A stretch of DNA of 64,000 nt from the NCBI GenBank assembly GCA_023846275.1, contig JAIUJO010000183.1:420745-484744 (forward strand). Reading direction: 5' to 3'. Positions 29,764 through 41,814 of the stretch are shown here, piece by piece. The notes under the pieces were generated by a model, which was not told where the DNA came from, ran no database searches, and saw only the letters and a list, made by a program, of their open reading frames with translations. Source of the DNA: Vanilla planifolia. Lineage: Eukaryota > Streptophyta > Magnoliopsida > Asparagales > Orchidaceae. The position numbers were made by a program, and so were the translations under genes. Each line of letters opens with the position of its first letter. Within the stretch, counting starts at the first letter, position 1.

Positions 29764-29780
29764 AATAATAAATTATTATT
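29764..29780 (+). repeat. Representative palindromic AT box of the satellite
   Basis: The sequence aataataaattattatt is a near-perfect palindrome centred on the aaatt core. The same box, more or less decayed, recurs once in most monomers just upstream of the ttttaatattaagtaaat segment; for example near 1,130, 17,890, 46,361 (reverse block) and 60,368. It is listed once as the type example. Confidence 0.85.
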
Positions 29781-32700
29781 TTCATGTTAGGTAAATATAT
29801 AGTAAAGTTGTGATAAGATAAATTGGAGCAATATAATATAACTAATTAAAACTACTGTAAAGGTCACACTATAGAAGATTTAGAGTTAAATAGCAATATA
29901 ACCAAATAAAAATAAAAAAGTTAAAAAATGGAGATACAATATATGGTAAAGTGTCATTCTAAAATACTTAAGAGATAAAGTGTAATATCTCTGATCGTCA
30001 AATTAGTTATGAATCAAAACATCTCATAAAGCATGAAAAAACTTGAAAAAATATAATATTTAAAAATACAAAAAAGAATAATTAGTTGGATAAAACTCAT
30101 TAGTAACGTCCAATGAAATCTTTTTCATGTCGAACATTTTTTGTTTTCAATTAACCATAATTATGGATAAAATATCATTTTCATATTAAGAGAATATATA
30201 TTAAAGCAAAAATATGATAAATTGAAGTATTCCAGTGTAAGCAAATGGAAGAACTATTAGGATGACATGAAAAGAGATTTAGCTTTGCATCGTAAAATGA
30301 TATAATGAAACTAAAATTTTTTTAAGAAATGAGAAAAATTTTACACGAAACATATGGTTTAAGATGCTATGAAAATCAAGTATAACACTGTTAATCATTA
30401 GATAAAGTACAAATGGAAATGCCTTGTAATTCACAAAAAAAATTGGTAAAAAATTAAAAAATATAAATAAGATATTTAAATGCATGGAAGTTGTTGAGGC
30501 AACCCCAATGATAATTATTTGATCAAAATCAAAACTTTTTTGGAATTACTAACAACTATGAAATTAAAGAAGCACAAATAATCATATTTTATTATTTTAT
30601 TGCTAAAGAAACAAATATCAAATGTAAAATAAGATAAATTTAAGGAATATAATAGAACAAAATAAAAGCAATGCAAAAAAAATAAAAAGCAGTCTTAGAA
30701 TTACATAGTAATATAAGTAAATCAAAGTAAAATATTTAGTAAAATGAGAAACCTATTTTGAGAAAGTGTCATTCTAAGAAGCTAAGGTGATCAAATATAA
30801 CATTATCGATTATCAAATTAAATAAATATATATAATTATAATTTATTTTTAACTAAGAAAATTAATATCAAATATAAAATAAGTTAAAATTAAGGAATGT
30901 AATAAAAGAACTCAAATCAATGCAAAAATCACAAGGACATTTAGAGTTACGTAGTAATAAAACTAAGTCAAAGTAAAATATTTAATAAAATGAAATAAAT
31001 TATGTACAAATAAACTTTTAATTTGGAGAAGAATGTTCACATGAGTTCAGCAAATTTTTTTTCATTTTTGTTGACACTCATTTTAAATTTTAGAAAATAA
31101 GAAAAAAACCAAGCACGAATAATAAAAAATAATTTTTTAATATCAAGTAAATATATAGTATAGCTATGAAAATGAAAATTGAAGCACTACAATGTTGTAA
31201 AATCAAAGCAATATAGGGCTCATATAGATGTGATTTAGAGTTACATCTTAATATAACAAAACTAAAGCCAATAATTTGAAGAAATGAAGTACATATTAGG
31301 AGAAAGATGCTTTCTAACATATTTAAGAGGTCAAGTATAACATCCTTGATCTTCAAATGAGTTATGAATGAAAATATCATATAAAACATGTGAAAAACCT
31401 TAGGAAATAAAATATTTAGAAATATAAAAATGAATAGTTAATTAGACAAAACACCAAAGGATAAGTCCAATGATATTTGTTTTAATTTCAACATAACTCT
31501 TTTTGAATTATGATGTTTTAAAAAATTAAATAATAACAAATAATAAGAAAATTTTAACATCAAATAAATATATTGTAAACTTGATATTAGATAATTTTAA
31601 TAAAAATAGTGTAACCAAGTCAACGCTTTTTCAATGTAAAATAAAGAAACTTTTAATTTACAATGTCATTCAACTAAACCAAAAAAAGGAATTTGAAGAA
31701 AAGAAATATATTGTGTGGAAAAGTTCTATTCCGTGGTGCTATAGGGGTCGAGTGTGACATCCTTGGTCATCAAATTAGTAATGAATGAAAATGTCTCTTA
31801 ATGCCTATAAATTGATTGCATGTAATACTATAAATTGAAAGTAAGTTAAAAGTTTAGAGTTACATCATAGAAGAAGCAAAGAAAAAAAAATTTGAATAAC
31901 TGAGATAAATTGTTTAGGAAAGTTTAATCTGATGACAAAAAGAAAGTCAAGTCCAACATCCTTAATAATCAAATTATGCATTAAATTAGATTTCTCAAAA
32001 AACATGCACAAAAACCATTCAAAAATATATCAAAACATACGAATGAATATTAAATTAGATAAATGTCATGAAGACATGTGCAATGATATTTATTTCATTT
32101 TGAACATAAAAAATTTTGAATTATTGCAAATCATCAAAATAAATAAGCATAAATTGAAATAGAATTTATTTTAATACTAAGTAAATATAGATTGAATGTA
32201 AAATAGGATAAATTAAGCAATGTCATATAACATAAATTTAGAATATAAAATATTTGGAAATTTTAAAAAACATTAATTGGATAGTGCTCTCCATGATGAG
32301 CTTATTAACATTTGTTTTCAACTTGATCAGACTTCCTTTAGAATTACTTGAAACAAAACATTTAGAGAATAATAAAAAAGAATTTTATTCTAATAATATT
32401 AAGAAAATAATTATTTAATCTTAGATACATGATAGTTGTAAAGCAATAGAGAAAATCAATGAATACTTTTCATGAAAAGAGATAAGTAATATGTGAAACT
32501 TGTAAGCCAAGTTAATAAGGAGATTGAGGGCAACATCCTCCATCATCTAAATAAGTTAACAAACATTTCTCATAAAACATGTCAAAATACTACAAAGTAA
32601 AATACATAAAAATATAGAAATCAATATTTAATAAGAAAGTGCACAATAATCATAGTTTAATGACACTTTCTTCTTGATAGAGTCTCATTTTTAATTTCAA

Positions 32701-34964
32701 AGAATTTTTAATGTAAATAAACGTAGATAGCAATGAATTATTCTATTATTTTTAAGTAAATAGATATTAAACTTTAAATAAAATAAATAATTAAGTATTA
32801 TAATATATTTAAATCAAAATGATGTAAAATTCCATGAGAGAAGAATTAAGTTACATTATAAGACATTGAAGTCAAAGTGAAAATTTCAAAAGAAATGAGG
32901 TATATTGTCAAGGTGTGTTCCAAGATATTAAATATTCCAAATAAACTGAGTGTAACATTGTACAAAAAAATAGTTATGAATTATATTATATCATAGAACT
33001 TGCTAAAAGCCTTAATAGTACTATAATTTAAAATATATAATTGATATTTAATTAGATATAGCTCATCAAGGAGAGTCCATAAATATATTTTTTGAGTCGA
33101 TTACATGATGTTTGGAATTAGTATTAACTACAAAATTAAATGGTCATAAATGATAATAAACTATTGTTTTTAATATTAATTAAATATATATTAAAAATAA
33201 AATTAATATTAATTTTAGCAATATAATATAATTAAATAAATGTTATCTAAGTTTTGCTTAAAAGAGATTTATAATTAAATTATAATATAAATAAATAAAA
33301 AAACATTTGTAGAAGCAAGAAAGATCATGTGCATCAACATCTATCATTAATTCAACCATAAAAAATACATCATAAAACATTTAAAATCAATAGAAGTAAA
33401 ATTTTTTAAAATATAAAAAAATATTTTGCATCATATAACACATCTTAATGAGTCTAATAACATTTATCTTGTCTTCATTAACCTCATTTTGAAATTGTCC
33501 AAATTCCTAAAAAAAACAAATATAAATGACAACAAATGACAATTTGTAGAATAAATAAATGTATTTTAAATTCGAAATATCATAAATAGATGCATTGTGA
33601 GATATTATAACTAAACTAATGTGAAGGATACATGAGAAGAAAGTTAATGTTTCATAATAATATATCCAAATGAAAATAAAAGATTTTAACAAATAATAAA
33701 ACATTTTCAAGAAAGTTTCATTGCGTGGTACTCGGGAGATTGAGTTAAACATCCTTAATCATGAAACTAATTAAAAAGAAAAATGTTTTGTAAGGCATTC
33801 TGAAACCCTAAAAATAAAATTATTTAAAAATATAAAAATAAAAAATTTAATTTAATGTAATAAATTAAGTATGGTACGAATCAAAATATTTCATAAAGCA
33901 TGAAACAATTGTAAAAAATAAAAAATTTCTAAATTGTGAAATGATTATTTGATTGGATTTATGTTTTTGAGATAAATCACATTCCTTGGGACATAAAGGT
34001 AATGTAATTGAAAAATTAGAGTTATGTGGTAATATAACCATATACATGAGAAAAGGTTGAAAAATGAGAAAAAAGTATTGAGAAAAGTTGTAATCCAAGG
34101 TAGTTAAGACATTTAGTACAACTTTCTTAATCATTAAATTAGGCAAAATTAAAATATCTCATAAAGCTTACCAAAACCTAAAATAATAATACATTAAAAA
34201 TCTAGAAAACAATATTGGATAGAGCCTATCATGGTGAATCGAACAACATTTATGTAGTATACATTTAGCCTCGTTTTAATATCTTACAAATTAAGAAAGT
34301 AAAAAACAAGTGTAACAACAAATTATTATTTTAATATTAACTTGGTAAGTATTAAAATTAAATTAAGATAAATTAAATCAATTTAATATAGATAGAGAAA
34401 AGCATTATGATGGACACATGAGAGGAGAAATATAAACAAAAGCATTACACAATAAAGTATGCAAAGTAGTTTTAGTATAAATCCTTTATTTCAAATCAGA
34501 TATTATCTAAAATATTTCATAAAATAAGCAAGAATTCTAAAAATAAGCTTTTAAAAAATTATTATTAAATTATTAGTGCTCATTGAAATGAGTGAAACAG
34601 TGTTTGTTTTTATTGACCAAAAATTGTTTGTATGAACTACAAATCCTCAAGTTAAATAAGGAATAATAATAATTATTTTTTATTGTTATTCTTAATGAAT
34701 TTATACTAAAACAAAAATGATGTTAATTGAAGTAACAAAATATAACTAAAACAAAATGATGTAAGCATCACATGTAATGAGATTTAGAGCCACATAAAAA
34801 ATAGCCAAATAAAAATAAAACAGTTGAGGAAATCACATATTATATGGGAAAGTTGTACTCCAAGATACTAAAATGATCACTAGTATCATCTTTGAATTAA
34901 AAAATTCATGCATGAATCATAATGCCTTATGTAGTATGCCGCAACCCCAACAAATAAAACATTT

Positions 34965-34966
<2 letters not shown>

Positions 34967-35031
<65 letters not shown>
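34967..35031. repeat. (AT)n tract, about 64 bp, second register
   Basis: Preceded by caaataaaacatttca and followed by tgttttgtagcggttgatga. This is the monomer's aaaatatttaaaaatataaa segment just before gatagagctcat, a different register from the upstream tracts. Confidence 0.93.
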
Positions 35032-35034
<3 letters not shown>

Positions 35035-35770
35035 TTGTAGCGGTTGATGATTTGAGTAAAGCAATTTTGGATTTCTCTGAATCTGACTTTATTTTGAATT
35101 ATTAAAAATTAAAGAAAGTTTAAAGAACACTAATATTAATAAATATATTTTTTAATATTAATTAAATAATATTAAAGAAATAATTAGAAATATTGAAGCA
35201 ATGTAATATAACAAAAAAACAACCTTGAAAAAGAGGACATTTAGAGCTCATAGTCAACAGTTTTAAGGGATAAATTACACTCGATAGTTGCATTTTAAGA
35301 CAATGTTGAGCTTGAGTACAAAATCTTTGATCATAAAATTTAGTAAAATTTAAAGTATCTTGCAAACTACCATATGAGCCATGAAAATAAATGATTTCAA
35401 AAAACAAAAAAAAAATTAATTTGTTAGAGCATGTCGAGAGGGGTCCATTGACATTTATTTCATCTCATCATTCATTGTCTGAAACAACTGTAAATTGTCA
35501 ATTTAAGTGAAAATGAAAAATAATAAAAAAATAAATGTAACATAAGGAAACTCAATGTAATGTAAAGGTCATACAAGATTAGATTTAGTGTTACCTAGTA
35601 ATAAAAAAAATTGAAACAAAATAATTTATGAAATTCAAAAAAATTGTGAGGGGAACTATTATTATAAGACACTATGGAGAAGGAATGTTTTGTCCTCAAT
35701 AATCATATCATATGTAAATTGAAATGATAACTAAAGTATACAAAAATCTTAAAGAATATTATATCTAAAA

Positions 35771-35778
<8 letters not shown>

Positions 35779-35857
<79 letters not shown>
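35779..35857. repeat. (AT)n tract, about 79 bp, second register
   Basis: Follows an A13 run (atctaaaa onward) and precedes aaataaatgtttaatttgat and agatctcattgagatg, so its place before the inverted-repeat segment is clear. Confidence 0.95.
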
Positions 35858-35864
<7 letters not shown>

Positions 35865-36147
35865 GTTTAATTTGATAGATCTCATTGAGATGGGGTTACA
35901 AATATTTTTTATCTTTATATGATCTTGTGTGGAATGACTATGAATTAAAAAGAAAAATATGTATAAATAATAATATTTTATTGTTGTAAAGTTAACAAAA
36001 TCTATATCAAAATTAAACATAAAAAATTTGAAGTAAAGTAATTTAAGAAATGAAAGTAATGCAAGGATCACATAATAAGAGGTTAAAAGTAACTTTATAA
36101 CATATCGAAATTAAAGAAAATAAAAAAATATTTAACAATAAAAAATT

Positions 36148-36151
<4 letters not shown>

Positions 36152-36227
<76 letters not shown>
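36152..36227. repeat. (AT)n tract, about 76 bp, second register
   Basis: Lies between aaaaaatttaac and aataagatagatctcatc. It is the third expansion in three nearly consecutive monomers at this register, so the trait may have spread with local repeat turnover. Confidence 0.95.
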
Positions 36228-36230
<3 letters not shown>

Positions 36231-36700
36231 AGATAGATCTCATCTTGATAACTCCACTAATGTTTGTTTTGTCTCCTTCGGTCATTGTTTGGAATTACTC
36301 TAATATACTAGATTAAATATGAAAAAAATTAAAATAAGGTAAAATAACATATTTAAAAAATATAAAACTAAAATTTAAAAAATTTAATCAATATAATATT
36401 GGAGTTTCTTCGTTATATAATCGAAATAATGCAAACCATTTCATGAAATTAAGAGAATTGTACAAGAAAGTTTCAGCAAAAATATGAGGAAACCTTACAA
36501 AAACACTAGAACATATAATATATAAAAATATATATAAATTAATATTTAAATTGATATAAATTCTTGAGAGGAGTCAAAAGACGATTGTTTATTTTAGTGC
36601 CGACTTCGTTTTGAATTACTAAGAATTACAAAAGTAAATAGGCATATATAAAAAGAAATTATTGTATTAGAATTTAGAAAAGTTTTGTAAAAAATGCACT

Positions 36701-36775
36701 AAATTAAGAAATTTTATTTTTGATTTGAATATTTAAATTTATTTGATTTTGATTTTTTTCAAATTTAATCTTGTA
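36701..36775. other. Satellite orientation switch, forward to reverse
   Basis: Left of here the last forward register is gaaattattgtattagaat then aaaatgcactaaattaag. Right of here the first clear reverse register is ggagtaattccagccaatga followed by ccgatcgagac. The 75 bp between is a T-rich spacer that fits neither orientation cleanly. The reverse side begins about 30 bp from the inverted-repeat segment. No target duplication or transposon end is visible. Confidence 0.8.
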
Positions 36776-37106
36776 TATTGGAGTAATTCCAGCCAATGAC
36801 CGATCGAGACAAAACAAGCATTATTGGACTTATCTTGATGAGATATATATATTGTTAAATATTTAATCGTTAAAGATTTTTTAAAATGTTTTATTTTTTT
36901 CTATATATTATAGTGTTACTTTTATCCTCTTATAGTGTGATCCTTGCAATACTTTCACCGGGTTATGTTACTTTATTTCAATTTATCTGCTTTTAACTTT
37001 AATATAGATTTATTAAACATTTCAATAATAAACAGCTATTATTTATACTTTTTCCTTTTTAATTCATAATAATTCCAAATAAGATCCTATAAAAAAAATA
37101 GATATT
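36776..37106 (-). repeat. Satellite, reverse block 1 (left of the solo LTR)
   Basis: Reverse register: gatcgagac, ttatcttgatgag, tttaatatagatttattaa, aattcataataattccaaat. The block is shortened and lacks a clear anchor. It ends in the inverted-repeat loop at atatt, directly abutting the LTR, and its register continues after the LTR at 40,370. Confidence 0.85.
37102..37106. repeat. Target site duplication, left copy (ATATT)
   Basis: Five bases ATATT directly before the TG of the solo LTR, identical to the five bases after its CA end. Five-bp duplications are typical of Ty3/gypsy integration. Confidence 0.9.
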
Positions 37107-37965
37107 TGTTACACCCCATTTTTCCTAGGCTGATTTTTGGCATACATTTTTTTTTTTTACATATAGACAGCTCAGATCGTCCCATACCAACCTGAGTAGC
37201 CTACGAAAAACATAGGATATAACACATCATTACACACCTACTTTCCTTAACAATGTGGATCCCATCTCCTGGGTACACCGTCAAATCAGGTTCATGACTC
37301 CTGAATTAACAGATGGACTCGCGCAATGTTACTCCTACTAGACCCCATACTCCTAACCCATACCGGTAGGAGAACCGATCTAATAGAAGTCTGAATCCCC
37401 ACGGTTAAGTTCCATAGTCATGTAATGACCTCACCATCAAAAATAAGATACATAACATCCACAGATAAAATATGGCACTCCATACACTATACCACCAAGA
37501 CAATAAAGTAAAACAGTGAATGGAAACTACATCACAAGAATAAGATCCAAGTCCAACAAATACAATATCATCCAACTAGATACATAAGTTAGAATCACCC
37601 TCACATATTACATGACATAAGAATAACAGTCTCCCTGAATACATCCAATAGTATCAATCACACTACCCAAAATGTCTCAGAAAATCACAGATCAGATATC
37701 CTCCACTAGCCTGCTGACCACGATCCCCCTAATCTGGGTGGCGTCAAGGCTGTCGAGCCGCTGGAAAAATATAGATAATAAAGGAGTGAGCTACGCCCAG
37801 TAGAAAAGACAGCTAGTAAAAACTCACATGCAAGAGAAGGATAATAGCAAGAGTATAGGAATACAGCATAACAATGTATGGTGGAAAGGCACTCTCAGTC
37901 CCAGACTCTTACCAACCACAGTCACCCCCAGTCACACCAGAGTAGCTCTCCTCTGTGCTCCCAGG

Positions 37966-38068
37966 CAGCATGCCAGTGGGACACGCCCATCTCTGCGCAC
38001 GCATGGCGCCTAGGCAAAGCATGCCAGCGGGACACGCCCATCTCTGCGCACGCATCACAACGCCTAGC
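37966..38068. repeat. 51-bp tandem duplication in the solo LTR
   Basis: Two adjacent copies beginning gcatgccag at 37,968 and 38,019, both containing gggacacgcccatctctgcg. They differ at few positions, so the duplication is younger than the surrounding satellite. Confidence 0.92.
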
Positions 38069-38140
38069 ACCTGACATCGCAGCGTCTCTCGTCAATCAAT
38101 CTTCTGGAGACTATAGACAGAACCAGTCACATAGATCTCT

Positions 38141-38256
38141 AGCCAACGTGAGACACCCCTGCCACCCTCAGGCACGTAGGCCTACACACTTGGCTAGCCA
38201 CGGCGAGTCACCCCTGCCGCTGCCAATCTCAGGCGCACAGGCCTACACTCATGGAC
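38141..38256. repeat. ~55-bp imperfect tandem duplication in the solo LTR
   Basis: Copy one begins agccaacgtgagacacccct at 38,141; copy two begins agccacggcgagtcacccct at 38,196. Both continue to a shared aggcctacac segment. The second copy has a small insertion. Confidence 0.82.
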
Positions 38257-38725
38257 CAGAAGAGATAGACTTAGCCACCGTCCCAAGAAGTCCTCTCCCA
38301 ACAATTTCCATAGAAGCCACACCCCTACAGTCATTGCCAAGCTCTACTCCAAGATTCGGCAACATGTGTGCAGATACAATAAGGCGCATACCAGTCCACA
38401 TGTATACTGTGGAAGCTAAGTCTGTACTGCACAGTTACCTACCACAACTACCCTAAAACATCATATAGAGCCTATAGTAGTTCGGTCCAATATGTCAATC
38501 CATGAAATAAGCCAACACTGAGTAAACTGACTAAATCCATGTCATTGCCATCCAAGCAACACAAATTGTACCAAATTCTGACTATTCTGGTAGCACCCAA
38601 GTGTCACACTTCCTTCCAACTAATCCAGCTGCACTGAATTTATGGGTAATTTCCAACAGTCAATTTCAACTTGGCCACGTGATTTCTAAAAATCACCTTT
38701 TCTCACTTCAGGAAATTTTTAAATT

Positions 38726-38969
38726 CAAAAAAAATTCAATTTCCGCCCTTTATCCATTTTCCGAAATTCGGAATAAATTTCCGAATGAATTTTAAATTCC
38801 ACATATATCCTTTTTCCGAAAATTCAGATTAATTTTCGAATTAAAATTTCAAAAAATCAATTTTCGGCCTTTATCCATTTTCCGAAATTCGGAATAAATT
38901 TCCGAATAAAATTTAAATTCCACATATATCCTTTTTCCGAAAATTCGGATTAATTTTCGAATTAAATTT
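38726..38969. repeat. ~122-bp tandem duplication in the solo LTR
   Basis: Two copies start near 38,726 and 38,848. Each holds ctttatccattttccgaaat, ccacatatatcctttttccg and gattaattttcgaatt. The copies are very similar, and short ttccgaaattcggaa palindromes recur inside them. Confidence 0.92.
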
Positions 38970-38970
38970 C

Positions 38971-39270
38971 CTCCGCGCCGTTCGTCCGCGCCGAATCCCG
39001 CTGAACCGGTTTTCGCTGCCGGTTCGGAACCCTCGCGCTGAACTGCGACACCGCCGAACCAAATACCCGAATTAAATTTTCCTCCGGCAGCGAATCCCGC
39101 TGAACCGGTTTTCGCTGCCGGTTCGGAACCGTCGCGCTGAACCGCGACACCGCCGAACCAAATATCCGAATTAAATTTTCCTCTGCGCCGTTCGTCCGCG
39201 CCGATTCCCGCTGAACCGGTTTTCGCTGCTGGTTCGGAACCCTCGCGCTGAACCGCGACACCGCCGAACC
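38971..39270. repeat. Three-copy ~100-110-bp GC-rich tandem repeat in the solo LTR
   Basis: Copies start at 38,971, 39,081 and 39,180. Each contains cccgctgaaccggttttcgc, ggttcggaacc and gcgacaccgccgaacca. Copy two lacks about a dozen bases of the gccgttcgtccgc segment. High similarity among copies shows recent expansion. Its minus-strand 99-codon ORF is a by-product. Confidence 0.93.
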
Positions 39271-40124
39271 AATCTCTTAATATCCGTTAATCGGTCAATG
39301 TTTAATTAATTAATTACTAATAAATATTATATAAATACCGTTAATTACTTAAATAAATTCGTAATTAATCTAAACCCTTCTCCTTCCTCGGTCCGACGCC
39401 CGCGAACCCTAATCGACGCAATCGCCGACCAATTCCAATCCTTCCGTCGATTTCCGGCGAACGCGAACAAGGAGAAATAAAATTCGATGTTCCTACTATC
39501 CTAATGTTTCAATAATGCCACTAATTTCTAATGTTCATCCAAAATTTCCGCCGAAGGAGTTCGCCCGTAAGCATTAACTAAATTTTCCGGCGAAATGGGA
39601 AATTTTCCAGAAAATCCAAAATTTGTAAAAGAAGAAATTTAGCATTCAACTAAGTCCGATTTTTCATCCACATGCTTGTGTTCATTAAGCAAAATATTCC
39701 ATGCTTTTAATTTCTACAAATTAACTAATTTAAAACTGAATTTCCTACCTTTGCTCGCCGGCGACGGTGAAGCTCGCACGCGATCCACCACAGCTCCTCG
39801 TCGAACGAAACTGGTACCAAAATGTTCGCCTCTGTCCCGCGAATCTCCGGTTACCAAAAGCCCCTTGGAAGGCTGCCGGAAATTACCGCCGTTCGCCGCG
39901 AACACCTCGCCTCTAACCGCCATTCGAAACCCTAACAGCCGAACAGTTTAGGTTAAATACCCAGCTTAAACCGGTAATAACCCGTTAAGACCCATTAAGC
40001 GCCGGTTGACCTTCCAAAAACGCCGCTTAACACCCGATCAGCCGATTAATCTCCACCGCTGATCTCGCCCGTCCGATTCGCTTATCCGCAGCTTATCCAA
40101 ACGCATGCGCAAACGCACCTCGGC

Positions 40125-40177
40125 GAACCGCCCCGCCTTCGCTGAACCGCTCCGCCTTCGCTGAACCGCTCCGGTCC
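40125..40177. repeat. 19-bp minisatellite in the solo LTR
   Basis: The unit gaaccgctccgccttcgct (or a one-base variant) starts at 40,125 and 40,144, with a partial third copy at 40,163. It is part of the GC-rich portion of the LTR. Confidence 0.88.
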
Positions 40178-40369
40178 TGTTCACGCGCGTAAAAAACCCA
40201 AATTCCGGTTTTTAAAAAATCTCGGTGCTCCGAAAAATCCCCAGAAAATTTCAGAAATTCCAATAGCCTCTAATTGAGCTCCTGGCTCATCCTACTGTCG
40301 ATCTGAAATCATCCAAGCCACAATTGAATTATTGAAGATTAAACATATAATATTTTACCGGGTATAACA

Positions 40370-40374
40370 ATATT
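40370..40374. repeat. Target site duplication, right copy (ATATT)
   Basis: ATATT directly after the terminal CA of the solo LTR, identical to 37,102-37,106. The satellite register continues from here without loss. Confidence 0.9.
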
Positions 40375-41811
40375 GCTAGCCATATCTCAATAAGCTCTAT
40401 GTAATTAAATATTTATTTTTATATATATGTTGTTTTAAATATAATAGTTTTCAAGATTTTGGCACACTTTTGGTTAACATTTCAATTTGCACATGATATA
40501 TTGATTGAGGACATTACACTCATTCTCCATAGTGTTTTATAATACAACTTCCCCTGAAAATTTTATAAATTTCTTAAAATGTTTTCAATTTTCTTATATT
40601 ACTAGGTAACACTAAATCTAATTTTTTGTGACCCTTGCATTAGTTTCATTTCGATATGTTACATTATTTCAACTTATCATATATCAACTTTCTTCAATAT
40701 TTACTAAAAATTAATGTTTTAATTTATTATTTTTTGTTCCCATTTAAAATGGTAATTTGCAATTGTTTCAAACTATGTTTTATGAGATGAAATAAATGTC
40801 AATGGGCTCCTCTTGATGAGGTCTAGAAAATTAAATTTTTTTTTAATATTTTGAAATTTTTTTCACTAATCTACTAGTAGTTCGCAAGACATTTTTAATT
40901 TTACCTAATTTTATGATAACAAATTTGCACTCAGTCATCTTGTTGTCCTAAAATTCAACATTTTTAATTTAATCTTTCTTTTTTATCTATTTATATTATT
41001 ATGAAATTATATTTTTCCTCTCATGTTTCCATCATAAAGCTTTTATTTGGTTACATTACATTATTTCAATTTATCATATTTTAATTTTAATATTTATAAA
41101 GTTAATATTAAAATAATAATTTGTTGTTACTCTTGTTCATTTACTTTGGTAATTTGTTTTATATTTAATCAAGATTAAATGTCTATTGCATAAATTTCTT
41201 GGACTCACTATGATAAGCTCTATCTAATAATTTTTTTTACATTTTTAATATGTTAATTCAAATAAAATAATATTTTATTAATTTATAAATTTTTTATTTT
41301 TGAAATTTTTTTCATGTTTTATGAAATATTTTGATTTGTACCAGATTTGATGAATCACATATCTTGATTTTTTACATCAAGTAAAATATTAATTTGTATA
41401 TTTTCAAATATTGTTTATTTTTTAGTGTTTTAGAATGCCTCACAAGACATTTTTTGTTTTTACTTAATTTCATGTTTGGCTATGTGAAACGCAATCGCTA
41501 GTGTATCTTGCAATGTAACTTTCCTAAAACTTTTTTCTTGTTTCTTAAAATCTTTACTTTTGATTTGGAGACATTACTATGAAACTGTAAATTTCTTGTT
41601 ATGTATCCTTAGATAACTTTATGTATACTATATCATAATGCATAAATTTTAGTTATTTCATATTTAAAATATATTTAGTTGTTCTAAAAATTGTAATTTA
41701 TTATCATTTATATTTATTTTCTTTGGTAATTTGCATTATAACTAAATTATTTTAATTATGACAAACTAAATAGTATTAGAGTCATTATGATGAGTTATAT
41801 CAAAGAATTAT
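40370..41811 (-). repeat. Satellite, reverse block 2 (between the two LTR elements)
   Basis: Reverse-oriented monomers with anchors at about 40,495, 40,911, 41,344 and 41,467; the last two are only 123 bp apart because of an internal deletion. The block ends at tatgatgagttatatcaaag, just after the right arm of the inverted-repeat segment, where the second retroelement begins. Confidence 0.88.
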
Positions 41812-41814
41812 CCA

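Larger units (their letters stand above)
27945..36700 (+). repeat. Degenerate ~416-bp satellite, forward block 3
   Basis: Same family and orientation. Anchors: 28000, 28341, 28768, 29182, 29607, 29994, 30394, 30809, 31349, 31766, 31966, 32542, 32961, 33343, 33758, 33861, 34130, 34488, 34895, 35330 and 35702. Copies between 30,820 and 31,060, near 32,240-32,290, and after 36,100 lack the anchor because of internal deletions. The 33,758-33,861 spacing of about 100 bp is the shortest monomer found. Three long (AT)n tracts occur between 34,967 and 36,227, all at one register. No gene is visible. Confidence 0.9.
37107..40369 (-). mobile_element. Solo LTR, 3.26 kb, Ty3/gypsy (Tekay/Del-like)
   Basis: It starts TGTTACACCCC and ends GGGTATAACA, i.e. 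imperfect inverted ends with canonical TG/CA, flanked by ATATT on both sides. No gag-pol lies inside, so it is a solo LTR left by recombination between two LTRs. Removing LTR plus one ATATT restores a normal monomer register (aaatagatatt then gctagccatatctc, equivalent to acaaatattgttggactcatctc), which confirms both ends. It is far more GC-rich than its surroundings. Minus orientation is inferred because, read that way, it begins TGTTATACCCGG, carries a tggataagctgcggataag-type GC-rich middle and ends GGGGTGTAACA, as Tekay/Del LTRs commonly do. Several internal tandem duplications follow. Plus-strand ORFs at 37,828-38,456 and the 99-codon minus ORF at 38,962-39,261 are translations of these repeats, not genes. 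Confidence 0.88.

Noticed and set aside
37828..38456. Plus-strand ORFs of 61 and 192 codons that look protein-like (Ser/His/Pro-rich)
   Set aside because: They lie wholly within the solo LTR, overlap its 51-bp and ~55-bp tandem duplications, and match no family; GC-rich sequence simply lacks stops.
38962..39951. ORFs at 38,962-39,261 (minus) and 39,676-39,951 (both strands)
   Set aside because: LTR sequence; the first is the three-copy GC-rich repeat in translation, and the others overlap each other on opposite strands with no recognisable domain.
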